Shown here in pieces: positions 46,301-57,503 of a DNA stretch of 64,000 bases (the stretch's first letter is position 1; each line of letters begins with the position of its first letter). The notes beneath the pieces were generated by a model. It saw nothing but the letters and a program-made list of their open reading frames with translations. It was not told where the DNA came from and searched no databases. The position numbers and the translations under genes were made by a program. Source of the DNA: Auricularia sp. M13. Lineage: Eukaryota > Basidiomycota > Agaricomycetes > Auriculariales > Auriculariaceae. The DNA is taken from NCBI GenBank assembly GCA_037042915.1, contig CM073193.1, positions 124,001-188,000 on the forward strand. Direction: 5' to 3'.

Positions 46301-49258
46301 TTGACATCATCGGGATCGCCCACTTGGTACGCACACCGTTCAGCCGTTTCCAAAGGTCGACTTCGTAACACCACTGGTCGTAGACGTCAACGTCCGCGCG
46401 TCCATCGTAGATGCGCGGTTGTTTGATTTTCATCTGAGAGACGAGCTTGCGCCGCGCGCGCAAGTCGTCTTCGTCGTCCCTGCCGTCCGACTCATCTCCA
46501 GAGTCGTCTCCGGGATCCCCTCCAGCAGGCGGCGCTGGGTCAGAACCGTCAGGCGGCGGTGGCGAGCCGCCTTGTCCGCCATTACCGCCCGGAGATCCGC
46601 CTCCCGGCGGACCCCCTTCTCCTCCTCCGCCATTCCCACCAGGTCCCCCTCCGCTTCCGCCATTACCGCCGCCACGCCCGTTCCCAACTGGGTCAGGGCT
46701 CGGCGGTGTTGGCGGTCGCGGTGGGTCACTGGGCCCGCTCGGCGGTCCAGCCGGCGGTTTCCCAGAGTCAAGAGGTCCGCGGCGAGCATCCCGCTCGCCG
46801 TGCGGTGCTCCAGACGCAGGGGCGGACGAATCTAGCGCAGCTGGGGCTGGTTTTCCCCAGCTTTGCTGATTTGTTCGCACCTGCACGGGGTACTTGGTGA
46901 GGTTTATCGCAGAATCGAATAGGTGAGCCGTTCTTACCTTATTTCTAGCTGACCGGCTGCTGACAGGGTATGCGACATCGCCCGAGTCGGACGAATCGCT
47001 CCGAAAAAACGTGGAACGGACTGGGGCACCTCCGCTGAGGGCTCCAGGCAACCCTCCAGCTTCCGAGTAATACCCACCCGGCGGCGCTGCTCTTGCTCGC
47101 GGCGTCTCCGGGTTGGAGTTGTGCACGGTGATGCTGCGCACCATCCCTCCCGGTGGGAAAGGTGCGTTTTGCTGTGGGGAACGGGCGTAGTCTTCGCTGA
47201 CGCTGTTCCCCAGACAGGTATTCCCTGGCCGAGCTGTGACTCGAGTACGGCCGTTTTCGCCTGCACGACACCGTGCTGTTGCTGCGCAGTCGAGGCGAGC
47301 GACGAGCTTGCCTTCGTCCGCCGCAGGATACCCGGCGTGACTGGCGCTGGGTCGGCTTGATACGACGGCAGCGGCGACGACGAGTCGGCGAAGGAGAACC
47401 GGACTGACTTAGGCGTGGAGGTCGCTGTGGGTCTCTCCAGCGGGTCCACGCCTTTGCCTTTTCCCGGGCGTCCAGTGCCGATGGGATCAGGTAACGGTCG
47501 AGTCTTGGGCGAGGGAGACGTACGAGCGGCCTCGCTGTGCGTCTTCGGTTTCGGTGGTGCCTGCACTGGCTTGACTAAATGCGCAGGTATCTCGTTGTTC
47601 GCGAATTTAACCAGGCGGTCGCGGCCAGCGGCTTTGAGTGCGTTACGCTTTCATTCACGTAATTAAGCCACTGACGCAGTACTTCCACTCGATGGTCTGG
47701 AAATATCCCGCTCATATAAGCGAGCGCGGGATCCAGTCCTTCGTCGTGGTACTTGTCCAGCGCAGACTCGCTGAACTTGCGTAATTTCTTCACGTATGCA
47801 CTAACGGATGTCGCAGGCTCTTCTCCAGGCTGCAGCGGCAGTGGTTCGAGCGTCGAGTGGGGGCTTGACGGCGCTGTAGCTGGTTCACTGAGAAATGGAC
47901 CAGTTGTAGCACCGCTCGTCGTATCACTTGGGGCGACGAGGGAAGGTACCGCGCTAGTCGCCCGAGACGATGGGCGACTGCTTGGACCCTCTTCTTTGTC
48001 GCTCTCGACGGCGGGTAGGTCCTGCGCATGTTTAGGGTAAGTTTCTTCTTCTGCTACCCACGGCTCAATTCTGACCGAGTGATCCCCACTGTTGTAGTGC
48101 GCGTACCACCGAGGGAAATCCTGCGGTCCCGAGATGGTCGGCACAGGGATCACTTCGCTAGCTTGCTTCGGAGGTGAGCCTTTCTTGATTTTGGTAACCC
48201 ATCCGTCGGCGTCGACAATGGTTCCTTCGCCAACTGTTCGCCAAGTCGGATTCGCGCCTGCGTCTCCCGACGTGTGCGTGCCGAACTTGACAGTTGGCTC
48301 AGCTACCATTGCTGACGGATGTATTCTCGGCGGGCTCGTCCTTTCTGAGCCCGGCGGGTCAGCTGTCGGCGGCTTTGGTGCAACTCCGGGATCTGCCGGA
48401 GTTGCAGCAGCAGGCAACTGGATCGCGCCGCCGCCAGTTACAACCGTTGCCGTTCCCTCTGGCGCAGCTGGCACTGGCCGGATTGGCCCGTGCGGCTGCG
48501 CCAGGGGTGAAACGCGGGGTACTGACGGTGTTGTAGGCGCAGTATCTGGGTCGGCCGTGCGGAACGATGCGTCTGCCGCCGAATCCGTCGATTTATCTGC
48601 TGCTAGCGGGAACTCGAAGTCCCCGACTAGTTTGCTGACATGAATGGACCCCGCTTCGCTCAGCGGGGTCAACGGCGACATGGGTGCGGTGCGCGACGCA
48701 GCAGGTGTCGCGGGCGCAGAGTCGCCGGCGTTCGATGCTCCAGCTGGTTTGGCTGGGGTCATCAGACCTTCCCAGGACTCCCGTCTCGCCGGGGAGTCCG
48801 CATCCAGCATGGCGAACACGCGGCGCGCTGGAATGCGCGGCGTCGCCAGCCGAGCAATCGTGTCACGCAACTCGCGGACTCGATTGTGCAAAGGGGTCGG
48901 TCCTCCCGGGAGCGACCCGGGGGCGCGAGTGTCTTCGTCACTCGCGTACGAACGTCTTCCAGAGCGGGTCTTGACCATTTTTAATGAGTTTTTATTTGTT
49001 TTCGAATTCGAGTTGAGATTTGAAACTGAGATTTGAGGCTGAGACAGATTTAGAGAAGAAACCGAGATTTGATTTGAGATTGTAGAGAGACTTGAGAGGT
49101 TGAGAGTCGAGATTTGAGGGAGTTGAGAGTGATGGTGAGAGTGAAGTGAGTTGTTTGAGGTTGAGGTTGAGATTTGCTGAGAGAGTTTCTGCATGCAGTG
49201 TGATCAGTACTGTATGCAAGGGTCATAAATGCAAAACAGAGAAGTTTCATTCAAAAAA

Positions 49259-50011
49259 TGTAAGGCCAAGCGGCCATGAGTGAATAGTGAAAGTCAATAG
49301 AATCATTACTCACCGATGGTTTTGGGCCTTTAGACAATATTGAGAGCTGCTTGAGCTTGCTTCTCACTCAGGAATGAATGGGAATTGGCTCTGTTAAGCA
49401 GACTGAGGACTCTAGGATAGCTAAAATACAGATATTTATACTAAAAACACAGTTGGAGTCATGCAATGGCTCCTGACTCGGATTCCACATCTATCCCGGT
49501 CCACCTGTGACTCGGGATAGCCTCTGCCGGTCGTACTCGTCATATCCCGCACTCCAGAGAGGCGGGATATTCGGTACCGACGGCAGGAAACTGACTGCGG
49601 CGGCGCGCTGTCCCGCAGCCGGGGCATACGCGCCGCGCCGGCATCCCCAACTCCTCGGTCCCGAACTCTCCGCAGCCCAAAGGACGCGCGTCTCGACCCG
49701 AAGGGCAGACGCGCGTCGTCGGCCGGCTTGCGATCCAGAACCAACGCCGGAGTTTCAGCTCCTTCGCGGCAAGGTCGCATCATTGGGCCGAGCCGCGAAC
49801 CATCCTCACCACTGGCTCTTTGACCCGGTGGTTATCTCGCTGGATTAGTGCTGTTGGGTTATTGGTTCAATTCTGAGCTGAGGTAGTCTTTTATTGCAAA
49901 TCCGGAAAAGTTGTATTACACTCTCAAATGCCGCGCACGCCCATCCTAGTTCTCGGGTAGTCAAGAACTGGACAATCGTTAGCCAGCGGCAAGGCGAGAG
50001 CGGGCGTTACA
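49259..50011 (-). repeat. 5' LTR of the gypsy element
   Basis: 753 bp, partner of 38343-39095, directly followed by the CATGC duplication. Confidence 0.92.
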
Positions 50012-50292
50012 CATGCGCAGCACGCGCGGCAAAACCTCCTCGCCCGATCCAACCCCTATTCGTGTCGACAATCAGTCCGCTATTGCTCTGGTGAAGAACA
50101 ACAAGTTCCACGACCGTACGAAGCACATTGCGCTCCCGTATCACTATGTCCGCCACTCTGTCGCAAATAGGACCATCTCCATCTCCTGGGTCGACACGCA
50201 TTCCAACTTGGCTGACCAGTTCACCAAGCCGCTCGACGTTGCCAAGACTACACGCTTTGCGGCTGGACTAGGCTTGACGGCCTGAGGGGAAG

Positions 50293-50446
50293 TGTTAGCA
50301 GTTGATTATAATACTCACTGTATATTTGTCAGTCCGTCACTCATGTAGACGCGTGCGCCGTTGTTGTCATACGGCGGAGCTTTAATACACGGCAGTTACT
50401 TATCCTCACGCTCGTTGCTCCGGCACTTCGCTACACTACTTTAACA
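50293..50446 (+). repeat. 3' LTR of the nested copia element
   Basis: 154 bp, nearly identical to 32354-32505, followed by the TAGCA target duplication and then by the TPR relic. Confidence 0.9.
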
Positions 50447-50451
50447 TAGCA

Positions 50452-50910
50452 TTCACCATCGCGAGGGAGGCAATCACGAGGGGCCGTAGCCTCTCCAGCG
50501 CTCATTTGTCAGACACTCTGGTTGCTGAGGCTGACTGCATTGCTTCCCTTGGCCAAGTGGAATGTGCAGCAGGACGCCGAGAAGAATCAGCATCCCTGGT
50601 CGTCAATGCGGTTATCATAAACAGGAAACAGGGCCACACAGCCACTTGCGTACGCTGCCTAGCTCTACTCGCTGAAGTTGTCGATGACGATTTTGCCGAG
50701 CGGCTGGTCGAGGCTTTGTTGTTGCCGCTGCAATGGATGGGGTTTAGCCACGAGCTCGCCATATTGCAGTTGCGATTGGCAACCATAGCGCAGAATCGCG
50801 GACAACACACGCTTGCCCGCAAACGCGCTCGAAACGCGCTGCGGTACTTCGGAGAAATCAAAGGAGATTGGCACGTCCGCATAGCGGAGAGGATCGCAGC
50901 AGACGAATGA
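50452..50910 (+). pseudogene. TPR relic related to the NLR, 3' piece
   Basis: Continues the frame of 30548-30789 through the bases TCAGGTAGCA (32344-32353). It encodes TPR-like helices and the C-terminal end. CLALLAEVVDD and RARNALRYFGEIK match ALARLAEVVDD and RAENALRYFVEIE near the C-terminus of the NLR at 17374-20615, so the two are paralogues. Ends with TGA at 50910. Two LTR elements now separate it from its 5' piece by about 19.7 kb. It could only be expressed by itself as a short TPR fragment. Confidence 0.75.
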
Positions 50911-51099
50911 CCGTGTTCGGGTAGGAAATGCTTCTAGATGGGTTGTCTTCCGGTGATTGCGACCCAAGCCGTTGTTCTCTGACGGAAGTTATATTTTGTA
51001 CCAAGCAAATCGTTACATTCCCAATTCCATCATCTCGTCGTACACAAATCATCATGCATACTACAACATCATCGCTACAACTTACAGCAGAAAGAGCGT

Positions 51100-54000
51100 C
51101 TACACGGGCACCTCGACACGCCACGCGCGCACGCATGCGTCCGCGCCAGCCGCGATAACCTCGTCCGCCGCACGCCACGCAGCCACAGCACATCCACCGG
51201 GAATCGCATTCCGTATCGCGACATACCTGCGAGCGAGACGTGAGCCGCGGCGAACGGTCGGAGAGGCTCGACACGGGAAAAGGAAGGGAAAGGAGATATT
51301 GTACGCACTTGCCCGGCTGCGTCACGCTCCACACATACACATGCGTGTCCAGGCTCCCACTGACGAGCGCCTTGCCGTCGTCGCGGAACGCGAGCGCCGC
51401 GACGCGCGCGGAGTGGAACGTCCACCGCGTGATCGTCGGCTTGCCGCCCGCGACGTCGTACACCACGATCTTGCCGGAGGACTGAAGCGCAGCAGGTCAG
51501 CTCACCGATTACATCGTGAAGAATTGCAAGAAAAATTGCGCGAAATGGAGGGATCGGCAGAAATAATGGACGTAGGACGTACATCACCAGCAGCTAACAA
51601 ACTTCCATCAGGCGTAAACGCCAGCGCGCTCACAGCGCCGCGGTTCGCGTCCAGCGTCGCACTGCGCAGTTTCAACGCGCCCTCCGCCCAGTCGTACAGC
51701 CGGATCTTGTTGTCCTGCGCGCAACAAAACCAGATTCTCAGTTCGTCGTTCGGGATGCCATGGATGCGAAACACGTGGACGCACCTCTCCACCAACAGCC
51801 ACAACCCCGCTTTTCGCAACCGCCACGCTGGCCGCACCAAAGTCCGTCTTGACACCCAGAATCTTCTGCCCGTCCTTCACAACGGCAAGACCGTTGTTGG
51901 AAACAACAAACGCGACGTCGCCCAACACTGCAAGCGAGCGCGGCTGGCCGCCCAGCGAGACCGTCGTCGAGCTGCGGGAGCGAGGCACGAGTGTTAGCAG
52001 CGAGTTCATCGGGACAGCGCCGTCAGCGAGTCAACAGGAGCAGGGACAGCACATTCATCGACACCGCGGCGGGCAACGAGGCGCTGCCCGCGTCAGGGCG
52101 TCCATAGGACAGCGCCGCCATGGGAGCAGAGGCGTCAGCCCATCCGACACACGGTGCGTTAGCGCACTCATGGACACCGCACCGCCAGCGATCTTACGGG
52201 AACAGCGCACCGCCCCGCCAGCGAGTCCAGAGAACAGCGCGTTCATCACCCCCGCAGCACCCGCGAGCCCTCAACCGCGACTCTCGCACCAGCCCGCACC
52301 AAAACTCCAAACTCACCTAAACCCATCCGCCGCCCTAATCTCCCGCGCGCAATCATCAAAGCCCACACTAACCGCCTTGCCCTCGCCGCCTCCAATCGCA
52401 GCGACGCCGACCACCTGGCCCGTATGTCCGCTGCCGGGCACGATCGCCGCCTTGCCGTCCTCGCGCGCAAAGCGGCACACGCGCCCGTCGTACGAGCCCG
52501 CGAGGAACGTGCCGTCGGGCAGGGTCGTGCCTGCGGGACAAAGGGAGACGATGAGTCAACAACGCGAGGGAGAAAACGGGTGGGGACTCGGAGGGACGAT
52601 GAAAGCGGAAGGGACAGTGTCGCGGACACACAGGAACGTTGGAGGCAACAGGGACAGTGTCGCGGAGACACAGGAAATGCGAGGGAGAGCGGGAGAAGCG
52701 CGCGCGGCGCAGCGAACAGCTTGGGGAGACGCTCTTTGCGAGCTAACAGCTGAGGGAGAGAGGCGCTAGCGGACAGCTCGGGGAGAGGCGCATTGTGCAG
52801 CGGCAACGGCTGGTAACACAACTGGGCCGCCGGCCGCACTTTCACGAAGTGCAACGCGCGCGGGCGAACGTTGAATCGTGCAGCGATCGGGAGACGCAAT
52901 GACGGAGAGGGAGAGCAGCGACTGAGCAGCTGAGAAAACCATGCGCGTCGGGTCCGAGACGAGAGACGAGAGCCGCAAGGGACGGCGCGCGTGGTTCCGT
53001 GTTGACAAAATACGATTCGGGCAGGAAGTGCGCGAGAGAGGGAGAGTGGAGAAACAGCGAGAGAGGCGCGCGTTACGCAGCGGACACCTTGGGGAGAGGC
53101 TCACGTTGCGCAGCGCTAGCGGACAGCCAGCAGTTCGTAACCCTACTGTACCGCCGACCGCACTTTCGCGAAGCCCAACGCGCGCGGCAGGAACAATGGG
53201 TTGGGCAGCGATCGGAAGAGGAGGCCGCAGCGCAAAACGCAGTTGGGCGCGCGCCGGGCAGATCCATGTCAGTCAGCACGAGACGGCGAGCGTGTTTCCG
53301 CATGGCCAAAGTGGCATGTCGGAGCGGGCAGCGGCTGCGGTATGCCGGGGCAACGCAAGGGGGCAAACAAGGTCACGCGAGGCCATGCGCACCGCTGATC
53401 GACATAGCAGTGCGGAACAGCGCGCGCAAAGAAACGGCGGAGGTATGTGCAGCGCGGAAAGGGAAGCAAGGGAATGGAGGAACGGCGAGAGTCGCGCGAT
53501 ATGCAGAGCTTCGGTGGTCGCGAGAGCGGAGCAAGAGAAGATGGGCGATGGGAGTACTTTTGCAGACGACGCGGACGAAGAAGAATACATAGCGGACGAC
53601 CCCAGAGATAGATCCGCACGCTTATGCGCGCGAGAGGTTATCTCGTGACCCGCGCACGAGCGGAGCCGAACGACGGGCAGAAGGAACGGATAGCCGCACG
53701 CTTGTGCGCGCGCAGAACTTATCTCGCGACGCATGCACGAATGAAGCAGAGTGGACAGGTGCGAAGAAGCAGCGAGAAAAGAACGGCGCGGAAAGGACAG
53801 GCGGACAGGGGGCAGCAGCGAGAGTACGCACCGGCAGTGATGCCCTTCTGCGGGCCGACGAGCACGAGCGCGGGCTTGTCGCCCGGCGCGCGCTCGTCCC
53901 ATACGTTGAGTGCGCCGTCCATGCTGACGCTGACGATGCCGCGCGGGGTCCACGTCACGCCGACCTGCGATGCAATAGGCGTCAGAGTGTGTAACGCGAT

Positions 54001-55195
54001 GGACGACCGGATGCGCGATGGAAAGGACACGAGGGGTGGCTGCCGTGAATACGCAGCTCGGCATGGTGCAATCCAGGACGCAGCCAGCCGCAGTTTTACG
54101 GAGTATCACAGAAAGCAAGACGGACGCGCGACGTACCTGCTGGTTGTTGACGCCGCTGCCGGCCGTGAAGACCGTCGTCGACGCGCGCGTCTTGGCGTCC
54201 CAGACCTTGACCGTGCCGTCCGCACTGGCCGTCGCGACGTGCGTGCTCTGCGCATTCCATGCTGCTGCGTACTGCCGCCCAAAGTCAGTGGGACTTCACA
54301 GAAGGTGAATGGAGGCCCGCGTACGATGGTGCCCTTGTGCGGGGCGTCGGTGATCTCGCCGAGGACGTCGCCGGACGTGCCGTCGTACAGGAAGATCTTG
54401 TAGTCGCTGCCGACGCTGACGAACGCCGCGCCGTCCGGGGCATACTGCACGTCCTGCACGAACTTTGTATGCGTCGTGATCGTCTTCAACAGCGTCAGCG
54501 CCGTAACCACAATGTATGCCGCCTGCAACGCACCTTGGTATACTTGTACGGCGCGCCCGAATGGAACACAACTTGAGCATCATCGCCCGCCGTAGCCGCG
54601 CGATACGGCCTCTGCGCCCTGATAGCAACAGCATTGACCGCCTTGGAGTGGCCGCCAATCTCGCCGGTGCTGGAGCCGGTGTCGAACATGAACGCGTGCC
54701 CGAACTTCTCGCGGCCGTCGCCGACGGCGATGATGCGCTTGCTCTCGCCGTCCCACGCGACGTCGCGCAGCTTGCCGGAGAGCACCTTGTACTCGCCCTT
54801 GAGCGTCTGGTCGGCGCCCGCGACGTCCCACACGCGCACGGTGCCGCCCGCGTCGGCCGACGCGCAGTAGTAGCCCGACGGCGAGAGGCGCGCGACCGTC
54901 GCCGGCTGCACGTGCCCCGAATACGCCACACATACATGCGGGCTCTGCGCCATGTTGTCAGTCCGCATACACTCAACGAGCTCGCCGCCATTGCGCACCT
55001 GCAAGTCCCGAATCTGCCATGCCAAGCGGTGAGCAAAGCGGCGACGACGGCGCGTTGTAGGCTTACGATGACAGTCTTGCCGTTGGCATACACGATTTTG
55101 TCGCCGGCGCTCGACAGCTTGGTGCTCTCGCCGCGCGCGGTGGCCGGCGCGCACGGGTACGTCGCCGTCTTCTTATACGCGTTCGCCGTCGACAT
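51100..55195 (-). CDS. AIP1: Actin-interacting protein 1 (WD40, AIP1/WDR1)
   Basis: Cofactor of cofilin that disassembles and caps actin filaments in cortical patches. Eleven exons, right to left: 55195-55067, 55013-54999, 54944-54534, 54483-54325, 54271-54137, 53964-53832, 52530-52317, 51971-51785, 51714-51583, 51481-51309 and 51226-51100. Together they give 604 residues, the normal size, with all phases closing. Typical WD repeats include YSGHVQPATVARLSPSGYY, GTVRVWDVAG, GTVKVWDAKTR, MDGALNVWDERAPG, DNKIRLYDWAEG and DTHVYVWSV, as expected for the paired seven-bladed propellers. NGKTVIIRDLQ across intron 1 is a family signature. Most introns are 50-100 bp, but intron 5 is 172, intron 7 is 345 and intron 6 is 1301 bp. 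The gene is divergent from a 1.2-kb intergenic region. Confidence 0.92.
52531..53831 (-). other. Unusually long (1.3 kb) AIP1 intron made of local duplications
   Basis: Bounded by a GTGCGT donor (53831 side) and a CCCGCAG acceptor (52531 side). It contains imperfect direct repeats: about 52771-52900 resembles 53090-53220 (GGGGAGAGGC...CCGCACTTTC(A/G)CGAAG), GGGACAGTGTCGCGGA occurs twice near 52620-52670, and a block starting CCGCACGCTT(A/G)TGCGCGCG recurs at about 53615 and 53693. No transposon ends and no family-like open frame were seen. Confidence 0.7.
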
Positions 55196-56364
55196 TGTCG
55201 TTCGCTCGTTGCTGCCTCCGGCTCATCCCGGGCGCGTCACCGCATCGATCTGGCGGGCGCTTATCCGCAGCTGCGCTCCTAAGTCCGAATTGCCGTCAAC
55301 TCCGACGAACGCTCCTTCTCTTCGTCGCCGTGGACGGCTTGCTCGAATGGTCAGCTGGAACCCTGCTCCCATCAGCTCAGCAGCTTGACCGAGACGCTTC
55401 GGGCTCCCTTGCTGCACATGCCCGCCGCCCGCGCACGATGCTGCTCTCATTGGCGCGCGCCACTCGCCTGAGTCGCCTCAGTATCTTGACAAGACAACGC
55501 AGCGCGCAACTACTCAGGCACTTCATGCTTAACCGGAAGCTTAATCTCTCGATATTCAAGCTCGTCCTTCACTACTCAAGGCGCCAGCTAGAATCAACAC
55601 CCAGCGCATCTCCATTGCTAGAATATCCTCAGCGGTTGCTTCTCCCTTCAACTGCGAACCCTCGACAACAGCATTGCACGGCGTCCAGTGGCTCAGCTTC
55701 GTTATTTGCCAGTCGTGCAGACCCGTCTGATTCCCTGTGCTTTGCTCTTGCCAATGTCTCTGGTCTCCCTCATTGGCGCGGACAAGTTAGCTCAACGTCG
55801 GGAACGATAGCGCGCAGGGCCATAAAGCCGCACTCGTGCTCCAACACTGGTGCGTGCTTGCTTTCTTGCTCATCGAGACTGCTGTTTCAAGGGTTCCCTA
55901 ACGCCCAACTTGCCTCGATAACGACGCGCATGTCATGTTGTCTCGAGAAATCACCTCGCCGTCGACCAGAACAGGCCGTCCAGACCTCTGCACGCGCTGC
56001 TGCTTCTTCTGCATGCAGCGTCGCCCCTGACGCCAATGAGGTACGTTCTCATCCGACTCGCACTTTTATATATGCGCTTGCACCAGGATCGCATATTCGT
56101 GTGAGTTGATCTTGTGCAGACGGCTCACTTGCATGTTGAGTCCTAGTGCCTCTGGATGGAATCTTCCACGAGTGGGGCCAGGAAGATCATTTCTGATCAG
56201 GCTATGCGTTTCACGGTGTCTGACTGCCATGCTCTGCGCATCGTTGCTGTCCGACTCACACCGTGGTCTGTCCGCCGCCGGGTTGGTTCATAGCCGTGTG
56301 AGTTGTGTGTTGCTTGGACCTACTGGACATCCAAAATCCTTGAATACGCCGACCTTGCCCCCGC
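55196..56364. other. Intergenic region upstream of AIP1
   Basis: AIP1 promoter on the left and the 3' flank of the P-loop protein on the right. A 304-codon plus-strand frame at 55195-56109 exists, but it overlaps the AIP1 start and has no family pattern. Confidence 0.45.
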
Positions 56365-57503
56365 TCAGTTCCGCGGCAGGCCACGGAGGAATGCGGACAC
56401 CGACTGTCTCTTGACGACGAGCGCGGCCAGTCCAGCGAATGCAGCGCTATACCCTATCAACTGCGCGACGAGGATCATGCCCATCATTCTGAACCTTGCA
56501 GCCATTTCCGTCCCTTCGTTGTCGTGCGGATAGTCTCCCTCCTGCAGCACAGACGTGAACATGGCGCCTCAACGCAGGGACTACATAAGTACAATGCGGC
56601 GTACCGGAACGTCCTTCCCCAGAAACTTACACAGAGGCGCCCAGCCTTCTTTCACGTTGAAGACGAGGAGCTGATTCGCAGGGATGATCTTCTGGCACGC
56701 CGCATTGTGCGCCTCGTAGATGGCCATACCGTCCTCTTTCAGGCGCCCATGGAAGAACTTCGCCCAGATGTAGTCCGTGATTCTCAGAAATCCCAGCCAC
56801 CGCGGGCGAAGGAGATACGAGAGGTGCCAAAGCGGGAACTCGTACGTCTTGGCGATGGTCTGCGTATTGAGGTAATCATGTCTAGCAGGATCATTCTTCG
56901 ACAAGACAAGAGCGCAGGTACGCACGTTCAGAGTGCTCTCGTGCCATTTCTTCGCATTGTCGCGTACAGTCAAGATGAACTTTGCTTCCGGATAGGCCGC
57001 GAGGAGTTCGCCTGGATAGGTAGGTACACGGTCAGCGAAAGGGCCCGGCGATCGACCACAGGACGCACGGGGAAACATGGCTGCGGGGAAATCGAGCGTT
57101 GCATTGTAATCTTTGAACAGCGCGTCCCAGTCCGCCCGGGTAACAGTACCGTCGTCGACCTCTAGCACACGTCTTTGTTAAGTCGTTGCTGCCTGTGAAT
57201 CCGTATGGCACGCACTCTTGTAAATCTCTGGCCATTTGGTGGCGAAATGCTTCATATCCTTGGGAACCTCGTTCACTGACATAGTTTCATATTAGGAAGT
57301 AACGAATGGGCGCGATATATTGTACACGCACTATGAAAGCACTTGTAGCCGAGTTTCTCCACTGCCAGCACGAGGTTCAGCAGATTTTATGGTCGCATCA
57401 GCATGCACGCACGAGCAATCTTGGTAGAGCCCGTGCCCGTCCTTCCCAGCCCCAGGCCAATGACCTGCATGCCGCCGTAGGTGTTGTGCTTCGAGTCAGC
57501 CAT
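56365..57503 (-). CDS. Sulfotransfer_4-type P-loop protein with C-terminal membrane helix
   Basis: Six exons, right to left: 57503-57413, 57361-57332, 57275-57216, 57161-57069, 57011-56605 and 56541-56365. Introns are 51-63 bp; 285 residues. MQVIGLGLGRTGTGSTKIAL is a PAPS-binding P-loop-like start, followed by EKLGYKCFHMNEVPKDM. LLAAYPEAKFILTVRD and KKWHEST form the second conserved block (the 3'-phosphate-binding region of sulfotransferases), and NQLLVFNVKEGWAPLCKFLG the third. This family (PF17784) is abundant in fungi; its acceptors are unknown and entries are often mislabelled as epimerases. The last exon adds MILVAQLIGYSAAFAGLAAL, a membrane helix, so the enzyme is probably tail-anchored. 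Gene appears intact. Confidence 0.82.

Larger units (their letters stand above)
38343..50011 (-). mobile_element. Ty3/gypsy LTR retrotransposon with extra 3' coding region
   Basis: 11,669 bp, minus orientation, target duplication CATGC (38338-38342 and 50012-50016). LTRs of 753 bp (38343-39095 and 49259-50011) differ at about one position, so it is very recent. Parts in transcript order: an N-terminal Gag-side region rich in Pro/Ser (about 46.9-49.0 kb); a long Gag-Pol part (about 40.8-47.1 kb) with zinc knuckle CFICKSEGHFSRNCP, protease VRVLIDSGSLADFV, reverse transcriptase YLDDIIIYS, RNase H, an integrase HHCC/core (DFVGPLPDSFTR) and C-terminal domain; a chromodomain-like piece (about 40.6-40.8 kb; DLLFEVKWNTG); then an accessory region (39.1-40.3 kb). 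It looks close to whole, with few breaks if any. It sits inside the inverted-repeat DNA element. Confidence 0.92.
36525..50045. mobile_element. Non-autonomous DNA element with a 335-bp inverted repeat, split by a gypsy element
   Basis: The copia sequence is interrupted by this element, with GATCCAAC on both sides (36517-36524 and 50046-50053; 7 or 8 bp depending on how one G is assigned). The left end, CGGGCCTGGATGTTTTGCCG, matches the reverse complement of the right end, GGGCGAGGAGGTTTTGCCG, and the match continues for about 35 bp, imperfectly. Without the gypsy insertion it is about 1.85 kb. It has no recognisable transposase. Words like GCGCGGCAC recur throughout, and a large inverted repeat fills much of it. 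The superfamily is unresolved: 8-bp duplications fit hAT or KDZ/Zisupton, but the ends are not typical hAT. Confidence 0.75.
32354..50446 (+). mobile_element. Ty1/copia LTR retrotransposon carrying nested insertions
   Basis: Fossil element of about 4 kb once its own insertions are discounted. It spans 18.1 kb and is flanked by the 5-bp duplication TAGCA (32349-32353 and 50447-50451). LTRs: 32354-32505 and 50293-50446, differing by a small length change. A primer-site-like GGTTATTGAGC follows the 5' LTR and a purine tract (GAGGGGAAG) precedes the 3' LTR. Parts recognised: Gag with zinc knuckle (CDNCKRTNHNTADCW), protease (LLDTGASLHS), reverse transcriptase (LKWVFDNKT; DFRGAYLNGVLDEPLY) and RNase H (STAEAEYIALAHATKEAAW; VDNQSAIALVKNNK). 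It is broken, at several points. It hosts a hAT-type MITE and a second DNA element that itself holds a gypsy element. Confidence 0.9.

Noticed and set aside
46447-46869. Plus-strand Pro/Gly-rich frame opposite the gypsy Gag region
   Set aside because: Complement of a Gly/Pro-rich low-complexity stretch of the minus-strand polyprotein.
51849-54403. Long plus-strand frames opposite AIP1 (up to 306 codons)
   Set aside because: They are shadows of the AIP1 exons and of the GC-rich introns. The minus-strand WD40 exons close in frame with good splice sites.
55195-56109. 304-codon plus-strand open frame upstream of AIP1
   Set aside because: It overlaps the AIP1 start codon, is rich in Ser/Arg/Leu as expected by chance in GC-rich DNA, and shows no domain or splice-supported extension.
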